The notes below the pieces were generated by a model, which worked only from the letters and a program-made list of their open reading frames with translations, was not told where the DNA came from and did no database searches. The position numbers were made by a program, and so were the translations under genes. Shown in pieces: positions 35,044 through 43,567 of a DNA stretch of 64,000 nucleotides. Source of the stretch: Kordiimonadaceae bacterium UBA4441 (GTDB taxonomy: Bacteria > Pseudomonadota > Alphaproteobacteria > Sphingomonadales > Emcibacteraceae); assembly GCA_002390425.1 (NCBI GenBank), contig DGPL01000045.1, forward strand, positions 26,182 through 90,181, read 5' to 3'. The first letter of the stretch is position 1. Each line of letters starts with the position of its first letter.

Positions 35044-36105
35044 CTAGTAATTAATCGCCGGGCTTCCAGACGGATAAAAAACCCCCATCAGAAGCATACC
35101 GTCTTCGTCTGTGCATTCAAGCGAATGACCTTGCCTATGCGGTAAAAAGAGAACATCGCCCGTTTTCACATCGGCGACTTTTGTACCAGTCCACATTTTG
35201 CCTTCGCCCGTCAAAATCACAATGGCCTCTTCATATAAATGTCTATGCATCGCGGCTCGTGATTTGGGCACCTGACCAATAAATTGTGTTACTTCATTTG
35301 AGTCCACTTTTTTATCCACCAGTTCCTGATAAAACCGATTGGCCATTACATTCGCCGTTGCCATATCAAACGCGACATATCTTTCAGGATAATCATTTTG
35401 AAAAACCGAATTATTCTCATCAGTAACAGTAAGATCGGTAAGCAATGGGCATGCTGTCGCATAAATAACCATGTCTTCTTTTGTGATAACACGAAACTTT
35501 TCACCGGGACGAACATAAATTCCTGCTTCTTTATTCACATCAAATTCGCAACCAGCAATGTCAATTTTACCTGATCCAGAAACGAAATAAAGCACCGTAT
35601 CAACATTCTCATATTCAAGCCAAGAGGTCGTACCTGTAGATACATGCAACCGATGAAGACTTAATTTCGTCGCATCATCTTCTTTGGCAATAACGGGCTG
35701 ATATCTTAAATTTCCGACGACCGTATCATTCTCATTATTGGGCGTCATAACATATGCACCTCCGTCAAGAAGGGCCTTACCATTTTGATCTTGCTCAATT
35801 GAAATCGAGCCTTTCATACTTTCCACTTCTTCAGGCGTGGCTTCAGCATATACATCTTCTAAGTTATTATGCGCGCCATCACAATACGGTCCAGAATTGG
35901 TCGCTTTACAGGCACATAATAAAACATCCTCCGTTTTCTCAGCTTTAAAGACCAAAGGTCGGTGCTCAGTTCCCTTGTGCGCACCATCACAAAAAGGCTG
36001 TGATTTACTTAGCTTACAGGTACACCATGCATATTTTTTTCCCTCTTCTAAGCTAACCAGACAGGGTTTGTTTTCAACGACATAATCAACAGGGTTATCC
36101 GACAT
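35044..36105 (-). CDS. Tandem CDGSH iron-sulfur / bicupin fusion protein
   Basis: A 353-residue protein with two perfect CDGSH [2Fe-2S] sites: Cys28, Cys30, Cys39, His43 (CTCKLSKSQPFCDGAH) and Cys64, Cys66, Cys75, His79 (CACKATNSGPYCDGAH). They follow the pattern CxCx2(S/T)x3PxCDG(S/A)H. Two cupin-like domains follow: ~140-225 ('DTVLYFVSGSGKI') and ~255-350, the latter with the metal pattern MHRHLYEEA and a distal His in HRQGHSLE. The ATG at 36105 is used; an in-frame GTG at 36114 would overlap the upstream stop. It may be an electron-transfer module joined to a cupin dioxygenase or sensor. I do not know a characterised homologue with this order. Confidence 0.82.
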   Translation of the reverse strand: MSDNPVDYVVENKPCLVSLEEGKKYAWCTCKLSKSQPFCDGAHKGTEHRPLVFKAEKTEDVLLCACKATNSGPYCDGAHNNLEDVYAEATPEEVESMKGSISIEQDQNGKALLDGGAYVMTPNNENDTVVGNLRYQPVIAKEDDATKLSLHRLHVSTGTTSWLEYENVDTVLYFVSGSGKIDIAGCEFDVNKEAGIYVRPGEKFRVITKEDMVIYATACPLLTDLTVTDENNSVFQNDYPERYVAFDMATANVMANRFYQELVDKKVDSNEVTQFIGQVPKSRAAMHRHLYEEAIVILTGEGKMWTGTKVADVKTGDVLFLPHRQGHSLECTDEDGMLLMGVFYPSGSPAINY

Positions 36106-36106
36106 T

Positions 36107-38149
36107 TTATTCACTTTCTTTTGCTCGTTTCACCAAAAGGGACGAAGGTTTCCACCACCTATCACCATATTGCACCGCAAATTCATTAATTCTATCTACC
36201 ACATATTTTAAACCAAGATGTTCGGCATAATGCATTGGGCCGCCTTTATATCGTGGAAATCCGAATGCAAAGGCATAAACAACATCAATATCACTCGCAC
36301 TAAGAGCAATTTCCTCTTCTAGGATTTTATACCCTTCATTTATGAGCGCCAATATACAACGCTCTTCAATTTCCTTCGTTGTCTTTCTGCATCTTGAAAT
36401 TCCAAAATCATGAGCCATTTTTTCTGCAATCTTGTCAATCTCAGGGTTATGCTTTTTTTCCTTACCTTCATAAAGATAAAAACCTGCGCCAGTTTTCTGT
36501 CCTTTATGACCTTTTTCAACAAGCACTGCATGAATACTAAACGCACGCTCATCATAGGAACCATTTGGCAATTTAGCGCGCGCCATCACACCTATATCAA
36601 TGCCCGCCATATCAAGCATTGTGAACATGCCCATCGGCATTCCAAAATCAAACATGGTTTGATCAACTTGCTCGACAGTCGCGCCTTCTAACAATAATAG
36701 CCCTGCTTCCCGACCATAACAAGAAGACATACGGTTCGCGATAAAACCATAACAAACCCCAGAGAGAACCGGAGTTTTGCGAATATTTTTCGCTAGCTGA
36801 AATGCCGTTGCGATTACCTCGTTCGAAGTATCATCAGTTTTAACAATTTCAAGTAGCGGCATAATATGTGCGGGGCTAAAGAAATGAAGGCCCAAAATAT
36901 CGGATTTTCTTGTTGTGACATTGGCCATTTCATTGATATCTAAAAATGATGTATTGGTTGCGATAATTGCTCCTTCTTTGGCAATATTATCAAGCTTTCG
37001 AAAAACCTCTTTCTTTACATTTAAGTCTTCGAATACGGCTTCTATAATTAGATCTGAATTGGATAAACCATCATAATCAGTAATCAAATTTAATTGATTT
37101 ATAGCAGTTTGCATTTGTTCTTCAGAAATACGGCCTTTATTGACCATAGATTGGTATATGTTTCTGATCTTTTCGCCTGCTGCAGCAACAGCCTCGTTTG
37201 ATATTTCCAACAACGAAACCGCCATCCCAGCACTTAAAAAATTGATGGCAATGCCGCATCCCATTATGCCACCGCCGATAACTCCAACATGGTTTATTTT
37301 TCTAGTAGGTGTCGTTTTATCAATTCCGTCAACTTTTGTCGCCGCACGTTCCGCAAAAAATAAATGACGTTGCGCCTTTGAATGTGAAGATGAAACAAGC
37401 TCCATAAATTTTTCACGTTCAAAAACTATACCTTCTTCGAATGGTAATTCCATGGATGCTTTTAATGCGTCAAGTGCAGCGAATGGCGCGAGAAACCCTC
37501 TAGACCGTCGAGCTATTTTATTTTGGAAATTCTCTACTTCTTCAGTTGACCCATCCACCTTTAAATCACGTATTCGTCTAACGTCTGCACCTTTTGCGAA
37601 TGAAATGGCATCTTCTAATAAATTATGCTCGCTTACCTTTTCAGAAATTCCAAGCTTCTTTGCTTTTTCTGCATTAATGGGTTTACCACTTGTAATCATT
37701 TGGAGTGCGCGGGCTAAACCAATTAATCTTGGTAAGCGCTGCGTACCGCCTGCACCCGGAATAAGCCCGAGGTTTACTTCAGGTAGACCTACTTTGGCAT
37801 TAACATCCATCACGCGGTGATGACAACAGAGTGCGAGTTCAAAACCTCCGCCCAAAGCGGTGCCATGAATGGCAGCTATTAGAGGTTTCTCAAATTCATC
37901 CATTTGTTCCATCAAATCGGGCAGGGTGGGACTTAGTGGCGGCTTTCCAAATTCTTTAATATCAGCGCCAGCACAAAAAGTTCGACCCGCACAAATGATA
38001 ACCGCTGCAATAATTTTTGTATTATTATTAATACCCTCTAATGCATTTGATAGTTCACTTCGAAGGGCATGTGATAAAGCATTGACCGGCGGGTTATCAA
38101 TTGTGATAACGGCTATATCGTTTTTAATATCTGTGAAAACAACGGTCAC
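36107..38149 (-). CDS. Bifunctional enoyl-CoA hydratase / 3-hydroxyacyl-CoA dehydrogenase (FadB/FadJ-like)
   Basis: A 680-residue beta-oxidation fusion. The crotonase domain (~1-180) has 'AGRTFCAGADIKEF' and 'GLIPGAGGTQRLPRL'. The NAD domain starts at ~295 with 'VIGGGIMGCGIAINFLSAG'. The catalytic His is in LGLHFFSPAH. Two C-terminal 3HCDH domains follow. The start is taken as GTG at 38149: GAGGGA lies eight bases upstream, whereas the ATG at 38185 lies inside the thioesterase gene. In this operon it should act on the ring-opened or dearomatised CoA ester made by the monooxygenase/reductase. Confidence 0.92.
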   Translation of the reverse strand: MTVVFTDIKNDIAVITIDNPPVNALSHALRSELSNALEGINNNTKIIAAVIICAGRTFCAGADIKEFGKPPLSPTLPDLMEQMDEFEKPLIAAIHGTALGGGFELALCCHHRVMDVNAKVGLPEVNLGLIPGAGGTQRLPRLIGLARALQMITSGKPINAEKAKKLGISEKVSEHNLLEDAISFAKGADVRRIRDLKVDGSTEEVENFQNKIARRSRGFLAPFAALDALKASMELPFEEGIVFEREKFMELVSSSHSKAQRHLFFAERAATKVDGIDKTTPTRKINHVGVIGGGIMGCGIAINFLSAGMAVSLLEISNEAVAAAGEKIRNIYQSMVNKGRISEEQMQTAINQLNLITDYDGLSNSDLIIEAVFEDLNVKKEVFRKLDNIAKEGAIIATNTSFLDINEMANVTTRKSDILGLHFFSPAHIMPLLEIVKTDDTSNEVIATAFQLAKNIRKTPVLSGVCYGFIANRMSSCYGREAGLLLLEGATVEQVDQTMFDFGMPMGMFTMLDMAGIDIGVMARAKLPNGSYDERAFSIHAVLVEKGHKGQKTGAGFYLYEGKEKKHNPEIDKIAEKMAHDFGISRCRKTTKEIEERCILALINEGYKILEEEIALSASDIDVVYAFAFGFPRYKGGPMHYAEHLGLKYVVDRINEFAVQYGDRWWKPSSLLVKRAKESE

Positions 38150-38154
38150 CAAAT

Positions 38155-38577
38155 TTATCCCTCGACTAAGTAGTCCTGCATGCACTCTTTCACATGATCC
38201 GTAAGAGGGTGGCTTTTCATGATATTCCCTTTACCCTTGATATAAACCAGCTTCACGTCAGCGGTGAGAATTTCTTTTTCTTCCACCTTTGCATCAATCA
38301 AAACGGAAAATGACGCACGACCGATTTTAGTCACCACAAGCGACCAGACCACATAATCCTCTAATTCAGCAGGGTTTTTAAAGTTCACATTCAAATTAAC
38401 CGTTGGAACGCCATAATCCGTTTCAACAATCATTTCTTTATAAGAAAAATTCACAACGTCAGCAAAAAAGTCCTCGACGATGTCGTTAATCATCTCAACT
38501 AGGCGAGGGTAATATGTAATCCCTGCTGCATCAGTTTGTCCAAAACGTATTTTTCTAGTGACTTCAAATTTTACCAT
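38155..38577 (-). CDS. Hotdog-fold acyl-CoA thioesterase (4-hydroxybenzoyl-CoA thioesterase type)
   Basis: A 140-residue single hotdog domain with Asp16 in the signature FGQTDAAGITYYPR, the catalytic acid of 4HBT-type enzymes. It should hydrolyse aryl- or acyl-CoA esters in the cytoplasm. It lies 24 bases after the monooxygenase/reductase stop. In CoA-dependent aromatic pathways such thioesterases rescue CoA from dead-end esters. Confidence 0.88.
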   Translation of the reverse strand: MVKFEVTRKIRFGQTDAAGITYYPRLVEMINDIVEDFFADVVNFSYKEMIVETDYGVPTVNLNVNFKNPAELEDYVVWSLVVTKIGRASFSVLIDAKVEEKEILTADVKLVYIKGKGNIMKSHPLTDHVKECMQDYLVEG

Positions 38578-38601
38578 TTCCCTAATTCCTATTAGCTTAT
38601 T

Positions 38602-40947
38602 TTAATTATGTCTGCTTGGTTTAGACTTTTGCTGCCACTCAAGCTGTTGCAATCTTGCTTTCTCTTTTAAGCTATAGGCTTGTTGTTTGCCAGAAAGATA
38701 TTGTTTTTCCCAATCGTTTTCATCTAGTTCTACGCCGTACCATGCGGCCGCTTCACGCATGAAGAAAGGATTCCATAAATGTGGTCGCCCAATTGCAACC
38801 AAATCTGCGCGCCTTGTATGCAAAATTGTATTAACTTGTGCGGGTTCAGTAATATTACCAACAGCCATAGTAGCGACACGAGGTACATTTCGTATGGCTT
38901 CCGCGAACCCAAGTTGAAACATGCGGCCATATACTGGTTTTTGATCGGGTACCGTTTGCCCTGCAGACACATCGATTAAATCAACTCCCGCATCTCTAAA
39001 GGCATTAGCAATGGCAAATGTGTCTTCTTCTGTTATGCCTCCTTCGATCCAATCGGTCGCTGAAATTCTTACTGACATTGGTTTTGATTTTGGCCATACT
39101 TCTCGCATGGCTTTGAATACTTCTAGCGGAAAACGCATACGGTTTTCTATACTTCCCCCGTAATCATCAGTTCTTATATTTGTAAGCGGGGAAAGAAATG
39201 AGGCTAATAAATATCCATGGGCCGCATGCATTTCAATCATATCAAATCCGGCTCGATCCGCCCTAATTGTGGCCTGTTTAAAGTCATGAATTACTTTATC
39301 CATGTCAGCACGGTTCATTTCTTTCGGTGTTTGCGAAATACCGTCAAAATAAGGGATATCTGATGCAGACATAATTGGCCAATTTTGACCTGGTTCAGCA
39401 ATTGGGTGATCCATTTTATGCCATCCAAGTTGGGTAGACCCTTTGCGACCCGAATGCCCTAATTGCATACAAATTTTTGTTTCCGTATTTTCATGAACAA
39501 AATCGACGATGCGTTTCCAGTCTTTTTCTTGCTTATCCGTCCAAATTCCAGGACACCCGCGTGTAATTCGAGCCTCAGGTGAGGGGCATGTCATTTCCAC
39601 ATACATCAAGGCCATTCCACCACGAGCAGCACCGCCATAATGTACCAAATGCCAATCGGTTAAGTTTCCATCTTCGTCCGCAGAATATTGTGCCATTGGT
39701 GACATTACGACACGATTTCTAAGTTCTAATGGTCCTAATTTATATTTCGTGAACATTGGTGTAGGGCGGCTTTGACGATAATCATAACCGCTTTCTTGGT
39801 AATATCGCTCGTACCAAGCATCATCGATTTTCTTAACAAAATCAGGGTCTCGCAATATTAAATTATTATAAGTCACGGATTTTGACCGGCACATAACAAC
39901 AGCCGCAAACTGCATTAAATCCATATCCCAAGAGCGGTCCATATGTTCAAACCACGCCAAAGAAACATCCGCATTATGTTGTAAAATTTGAACGGGTGTT
40001 TCACGTTCCTCGACATATTTTTCAAAAGCTTTCTCAACGGAACTTTCACCAAATTCTAACACCGCATCTGATAATGATATTGCACATTCCATTGCAAGCT
40101 TAGTACCTGAACCAATAGAAAAATGTGCAGATGCTTTCGCATCACCAAGTATTGCGATATTCTTGTGGTGCCAATTATTACAATAAATTCTTGGAAATTG
40201 CCGCCACATTGAACGATTAATTATTAAATTGTGCCCTTCTAGTTCTTCTGCAAAAATTTCTTCTAATTTATCCGCAGACCCTTGTTCGTCGAATTCTTCA
40301 AATTGCCATTTTTGCCAACAGTCCTCGGACATTTCAAACACCCATGTCGACATGCCTTCTTCATATTGATAGGTGTGTGCACATATTGGGCCGTATTTAC
40401 TATCTTTGAAAAAGTAGGTGAAATCTTCTACTTTTCTGGTTGAGCCCATCCAAGTGAACCGATTACTTTTTTGGGTGATGGTAGGATTGAAAAATTGACT
40501 GTATTGCTCTCTAATGGCCGAACCGATACCGTCACTGGCCAATATTATATCGGAAGTAGCGAATTCCGTTTCCAAATTTTCTATCTCTATTTTTTTCCCA
40601 AAATTAAGTTTTACGCCAAGTGTTTCGCATCGGTTATGCAAAACTTTGAGTAAATTCAATCTTGAACATCCCGCAAAACCATTACCACCGCACCTGACTT
40701 CCTCACCTTTATATCGAATGATAATGTCATCCCAATAGGCAAATTCATCACGAATTAAATCATATGATTCTGGATCACGACTTAAAAATTCGTCCAAAGT
40801 ATCATCAGAAAAAACAACGCCAAACCCAAAAGTATCATCCGGTCGGTTTTGTTCAAAAACTTCAATTTCCCATTCTGGTTTTGCCTTTTTAGTCAAAAGG
40901 GCAAAGTAAAGTCCACCTGGCCCACCTCCTATAATTGATATTTTCAT
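38602..40947 (-). CDS. Bifunctional aryl-CoA monooxygenase / old-yellow-enzyme reductase (2-aminobenzoyl-CoA or salicylyl-CoA type)
   Basis: A 781-residue fusion. Residues ~1-385 are an FAD monooxygenase (ISIIGGGPGGLYFALLTKK; 'ILGDAKASAHFSIGSGTKLA'). Residues ~395-765 are an FMN old-yellow-enzyme reductase ('LGPLELRNRVVMSPMAQYS', 'HAAHGYLLASFLSPLTN', 'DYGGSIENRMRF'). This architecture is that of 2-aminobenzoyl-CoA monooxygenase/reductase of Azoarcus evansii, which hydroxylates and reduces the ring to a 2-amino-5-oxocyclohexenyl-CoA, and of salicylyl-CoA 5-hydroxylase. The neighbouring RidA-like and beta-oxidation genes favour the amino substrate. It is first in a minus-strand operon, with SD GGAGG and a palindromic operator 47 bases upstream. 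Confidence 0.9.
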   Translation of the reverse strand: MKISIIGGGPGGLYFALLTKKAKPEWEIEVFEQNRPDDTFGFGVVFSDDTLDEFLSRDPESYDLIRDEFAYWDDIIIRYKGEEVRCGGNGFAGCSRLNLLKVLHNRCETLGVKLNFGKKIEIENLETEFATSDIILASDGIGSAIREQYSQFFNPTITQKSNRFTWMGSTRKVEDFTYFFKDSKYGPICAHTYQYEEGMSTWVFEMSEDCWQKWQFEEFDEQGSADKLEEIFAEELEGHNLIINRSMWRQFPRIYCNNWHHKNIAILGDAKASAHFSIGSGTKLAMECAISLSDAVLEFGESSVEKAFEKYVEERETPVQILQHNADVSLAWFEHMDRSWDMDLMQFAAVVMCRSKSVTYNNLILRDPDFVKKIDDAWYERYYQESGYDYRQSRPTPMFTKYKLGPLELRNRVVMSPMAQYSADEDGNLTDWHLVHYGGAARGGMALMYVEMTCPSPEARITRGCPGIWTDKQEKDWKRIVDFVHENTETKICMQLGHSGRKGSTQLGWHKMDHPIAEPGQNWPIMSASDIPYFDGISQTPKEMNRADMDKVIHDFKQATIRADRAGFDMIEMHAAHGYLLASFLSPLTNIRTDDYGGSIENRMRFPLEVFKAMREVWPKSKPMSVRISATDWIEGGITEEDTFAIANAFRDAGVDLIDVSAGQTVPDQKPVYGRMFQLGFAEAIRNVPRVATMAVGNITEPAQVNTILHTRRADLVAIGRPHLWNPFFMREAAAWYGVELDENDWEKQYLSGKQQAYSLKEKARLQQLEWQQKSKPSRHN

Positions 40948-40993
40948 CTAACAAACCTCCATATTTCATATGTTAAAACTAACGAAATTTATC

Positions 40994-41003
40994 TTACATG
41001 TAA
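40994..41003. promoter_or_regulatory. Palindromic operator, copy 1 (TTACATGTAA)
   Basis: Perfect 10-bp palindrome in the divergent gap between the monooxygenase/reductase operon and a MarR gene. The identical sequence recurs at 48072-48081 in the other divergent gap of the locus. Likely bound by one of the two MarR proteins. Confidence 0.6.
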
Positions 41004-41018
41004 AATATTATTGCCCTC

Positions 41019-41046
41019 TTGCGGTTTTTAACTAGCGCGATATAGT
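41019..41046 (+). promoter_or_regulatory. Likely promoter of the 41071 MarR gene
   Basis: TTGCGG (41019-41024), 16-base spacer, TATAGT (41041-41046). SD AGGGAG follows ten bases downstream. The operator palindrome ends 15 bases upstream of the -35. Confidence 0.45.
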
Positions 41047-41070
41047 GATTTTTAAGGGAGCATCATAAAA

Positions 41071-41532
41071 ATGTCAGAAACGAAATATTCAAAGCGCCAA
41101 CGGGAAATCTTAAAACTTTGGATCGAATTATTAAGGTATTCTAATAAGCTTGAACAAATTATTGATGATAAACTGAGGCAAAATTACAAACAAAACATTT
41201 CTCGTTTTGATGTTCTTTCTCAACTTGAACGTGAAAAGAAAACTGGATTAACCGTTGGCGATCTAGCGTCAAGACTAATTGCTTCTAAGGGTAATATTAC
41301 CGGGCTTATTGACCGCATGCAGGAAGATGAATTGATTTTAAAAACTTCAAGAAAAGATGACCGAAGAAGTTTTATTATTTCAATTACGGACAAAGGCTTA
41401 GAACTTTTTAATGAAATGGCTGAAAACAATGCTAAATGGGTTGAAGATGCCCTTAGTGCCATTGATATTGATAGTATGAGCGATTTTACGAAATTTTTAA
41501 ATCAAGCGCGTCAAAATTTAGACTTGGATTAA
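41071..41532 (+). CDS. MarR family transcriptional regulator 1
   Basis: A 153-residue winged-helix regulator. The recognition region is 'LTVGDLASRLIASKGNITGLIDRM' (~65-88), followed by a wing 'DELILKTSRKDDRRSFIISIT'. It is divergent from the monooxygenase/reductase operon across a gap holding TTACATGTAA, and its stop overlaps the convergent ligase stop (shared TTAA). Typically such MarR proteins repress and are released by an aryl-CoA ester. The likely ligand is an intermediate such as 2-aminobenzoyl-CoA, by analogy. Confidence 0.9.
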   Translation: MSETKYSKRQREILKLWIELLRYSNKLEQIIDDKLRQNYKQNISRFDVLSQLEREKKTGLTVGDLASRLIASKGNITGLIDRMQEDELILKTSRKDDRRSFIISITDKGLELFNEMAENNAKWVEDALSAIDIDSMSDFTKFLNQARQNLDLD

Positions 41533-43103
41533 TTTTTCAAATCTTTACGAAGCAATTTCCCTGTAGGAGACTTTGGTAAGGCGTCAATATATTCGATGGC
41601 TCTTGGATATTTATAAGGCGCGACACTCGCTTTCACATAATTCTGTATATCATTTGTTAGATGATCACTAGGCTTGATGTCATTTCTCAAAACAATAAAC
41701 CCCTTTACGATCATTCCTCTCTCATCATCAGGTATTCCAATGACTGCGCATTCTTCAACGGCTTTATGGGTTAAAATCGCCTGCTCAACTTCCGGTGCAG
41801 CGATATTATATCCCGCTGATATAATAATATCATCGCCGCGGGCCACAAACCAAAAATAACCCTCTTCATCACGCTTAAAAATATCACCCGTAACATTCCA
41901 GCCATTTTCTACATAACTCTCTTGACGGTCACCATTTAAATATCGACAGCCTGTCGGCCCCTTGACGACAAGTCTTCCTGCTTCGCCATCTGGAAGTGAA
42001 TTCCCGTCTTCGTCCCAAATATCGGCGAGGTAACCCGGCACCACTTTGCCCGTTGACCCCGGTTTTATGTCATCACCTGATGCGGATATGAACACGTGGA
42101 TCATTTCAGTTGCACCGATGCCGTCAATAAGACGGATACCCGTTTCATGAAAAAAATCATCCGATACCGCAAGAGGTAAATTCTCACCAGCAGAAACGCA
42201 CGTTTTTAAAGAGGAAATATCCCTTGTTTTCGTCATACCCGTTAAAACTTTATAAGCCGTTGGCGCGGTAAACAGCGTGGTGACTTTATGATGTTCTATT
42301 TGATTTAATAAAACTTCGGGACCACCGCCATCAAAATAAACGACTGAAGCCCCAGCACGAGCCGGAAAAACAAGAAGCCCACCAAGACCAAAAGTAAATG
42401 CCAGCGGAGGCGAACCACAAACAACATCATTCGGCGTTAGTTTTAATATATATTTTGCAAAACTATCCGCCATAGCAAGTATATCACGGTGAAAATGTAC
42501 GGTCGCTTTTGGAAGTCCCGTAGTCCCTGAGGTAAATGCGAGCAAGGCCACATCATCCGATGCTGTTTGCACCGCGTCAAAATGACCTGACAATTTTTCA
42601 CACTTTTCCTTTATATCTGAAAAAGTAATTACATGATCTGCTTTTCCTATTGTGCTTTTAACAAGATCAATCGGCAAATCATTTTCAATTATTATTATTT
42701 CAGGTTCTGAAACGCCGATAATTGCATTAAGTTCCTTCTGACGGAGCATCGTCATCGTTGTCACAACAACACCGCCCGCCTTAAGTACCCCATACCAGAG
42801 AGCGGCAAGCATCGGCGTGTTATTGCCACGAAGAAGAACTCGGTTCCCTGGAATTAATCCATAAAGCTTGGTGAGGGCTTCAGCAACATTATTTGATTTG
42901 CGATCAAGATCATCATATGTCCATAAAATCTCCCCCATACGAATTGCAGGACGATCAGAAAATCCATTTTTTAATAATACCTCCGCAGCATTTAACACAT
43001 CCGGATATTCAGGAACGTCATCACCAAAAATAAACTCCGGCCATGTTTCTTTAGTCGGCAATCTATCCTTTGCAAATGTGTCAATGTGGGCTGTCGTTGT
43101 CAT
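41529..43103 (-). CDS. Aryl-CoA ligase (benzoate/2-aminobenzoate-CoA ligase family)
   Basis: A 524-residue AMP-forming ligase that should activate an aromatic acid to its CoA thioester. The P-loop-like motif is 'FTSGTTGLPKATVHFHRD' (~192), the adenylation motif is WNVTGDIFKRDEEGYFWF, the hinge is 'RGDDIIISAGYNIAAPEVE', and the catalytic Lys is in SPTGKLLRKDL near the C-terminus. 'DGIGATEMIHVF' is typical of benzoate-CoA ligases. The ATG overlaps the MarR 2 stop by one base, so they are coupled. It most likely makes 2-aminobenzoyl-CoA for the 38602 enzyme; salicylate or benzoate are alternatives. Confidence 0.9.
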   Translation of the reverse strand: MTTTAHIDTFAKDRLPTKETWPEFIFGDDVPEYPDVLNAAEVLLKNGFSDRPAIRMGEILWTYDDLDRKSNNVAEALTKLYGLIPGNRVLLRGNNTPMLAALWYGVLKAGGVVVTTMTMLRQKELNAIIGVSEPEIIIIENDLPIDLVKSTIGKADHVITFSDIKEKCEKLSGHFDAVQTASDDVALLAFTSGTTGLPKATVHFHRDILAMADSFAKYILKLTPNDVVCGSPPLAFTFGLGGLLVFPARAGASVVYFDGGGPEVLLNQIEHHKVTTLFTAPTAYKVLTGMTKTRDISSLKTCVSAGENLPLAVSDDFFHETGIRLIDGIGATEMIHVFISASGDDIKPGSTGKVVPGYLADIWDEDGNSLPDGEAGRLVVKGPTGCRYLNGDRQESYVENGWNVTGDIFKRDEEGYFWFVARGDDIIISAGYNIAAPEVEQAILTHKAVEECAVIGIPDDERGMIVKGFIVLRNDIKPSDHLTNDIQNYVKASVAPYKYPRAIEYIDALPKSPTGKLLRKDLKN

Positions 43104-43567
43104 TAATCGCTTAAATTCTCTCTCATTTTGATCAAAATATTCGTAAAGTTTATCGCGTCTTGATCACTGATACCATCAAAAGCTTTCTGATAAATTTTGG
43201 ATGCAAGAACTTTTAATTCTTGTGATATATCTTTTCCCTTATTAGTGATAAAAACCTCAATAACTCTATTATCATCCGGAAATGGTTTTCTATCAATCAA
43301 ACCATCATTTTCCATACGAATTAGAATACGTGTAATCGTTGAAAACTTCGTCACCGAACGCCTTGATAGATCGCCGACCGTACTTGGGTTTTTATCACCA
43401 AGTAACATCAACACCCGCCAACTGGGTTGATCCATATTATATTGTTTTAAGCTATCCGTCATAGCCTCAATATATGTGGCTGATGTTCTGTTTAAATTAT
43501 AAAGCGGGTAATCATCTAATCGGAAATTAGGATGATCCGGCCCATGTAAACTCACCTTTTTCAGCAT
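43103..43567 (-). CDS. MarR family transcriptional regulator 2
   Basis: A 154-residue MarR protein with the winged-helix core 'STVGDLSRRSVTKFSTITRILIRM' and wing 'DGLIDRKPFPDDNRVIEVFIT'. Of two adjacent ATG codons, the second (43567) is better spaced from GGAAG. The gene starts inside the IorB-like gene, overlapping it by 41 bases, and ends on the ligase start. It is therefore co-transcribed with the structural genes, unlike MarR 1. It would be autoregulated if it binds the operator upstream of the cyclase gene. Confidence 0.88.
   Translation of the reverse strand: MLKKVSLHGPDHPNFRLDDYPLYNLNRTSATYIEAMTDSLKQYNMDQPSWRVLMLLGDKNPSTVGDLSRRSVTKFSTITRILIRMENDGLIDRKPFPDDNRVIEVFITNKGKDISQELKVLASKIYQKAFDGISDQDAINFTNILIKMRENLSD

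Noticed and set aside
37452..37820. 122-codon plus-strand frame opposite the hydratase/dehydrogenase gene
   Set aside because: No SD, no recognisable protein features, and fully antisense to a strongly conserved coding region.
38150..38185. ATG start of the hydratase/dehydrogenase fusion inside the thioesterase gene
   Set aside because: GTG at 38149 has GAGGGA at proper spacing and its product begins like other crotonase domains.
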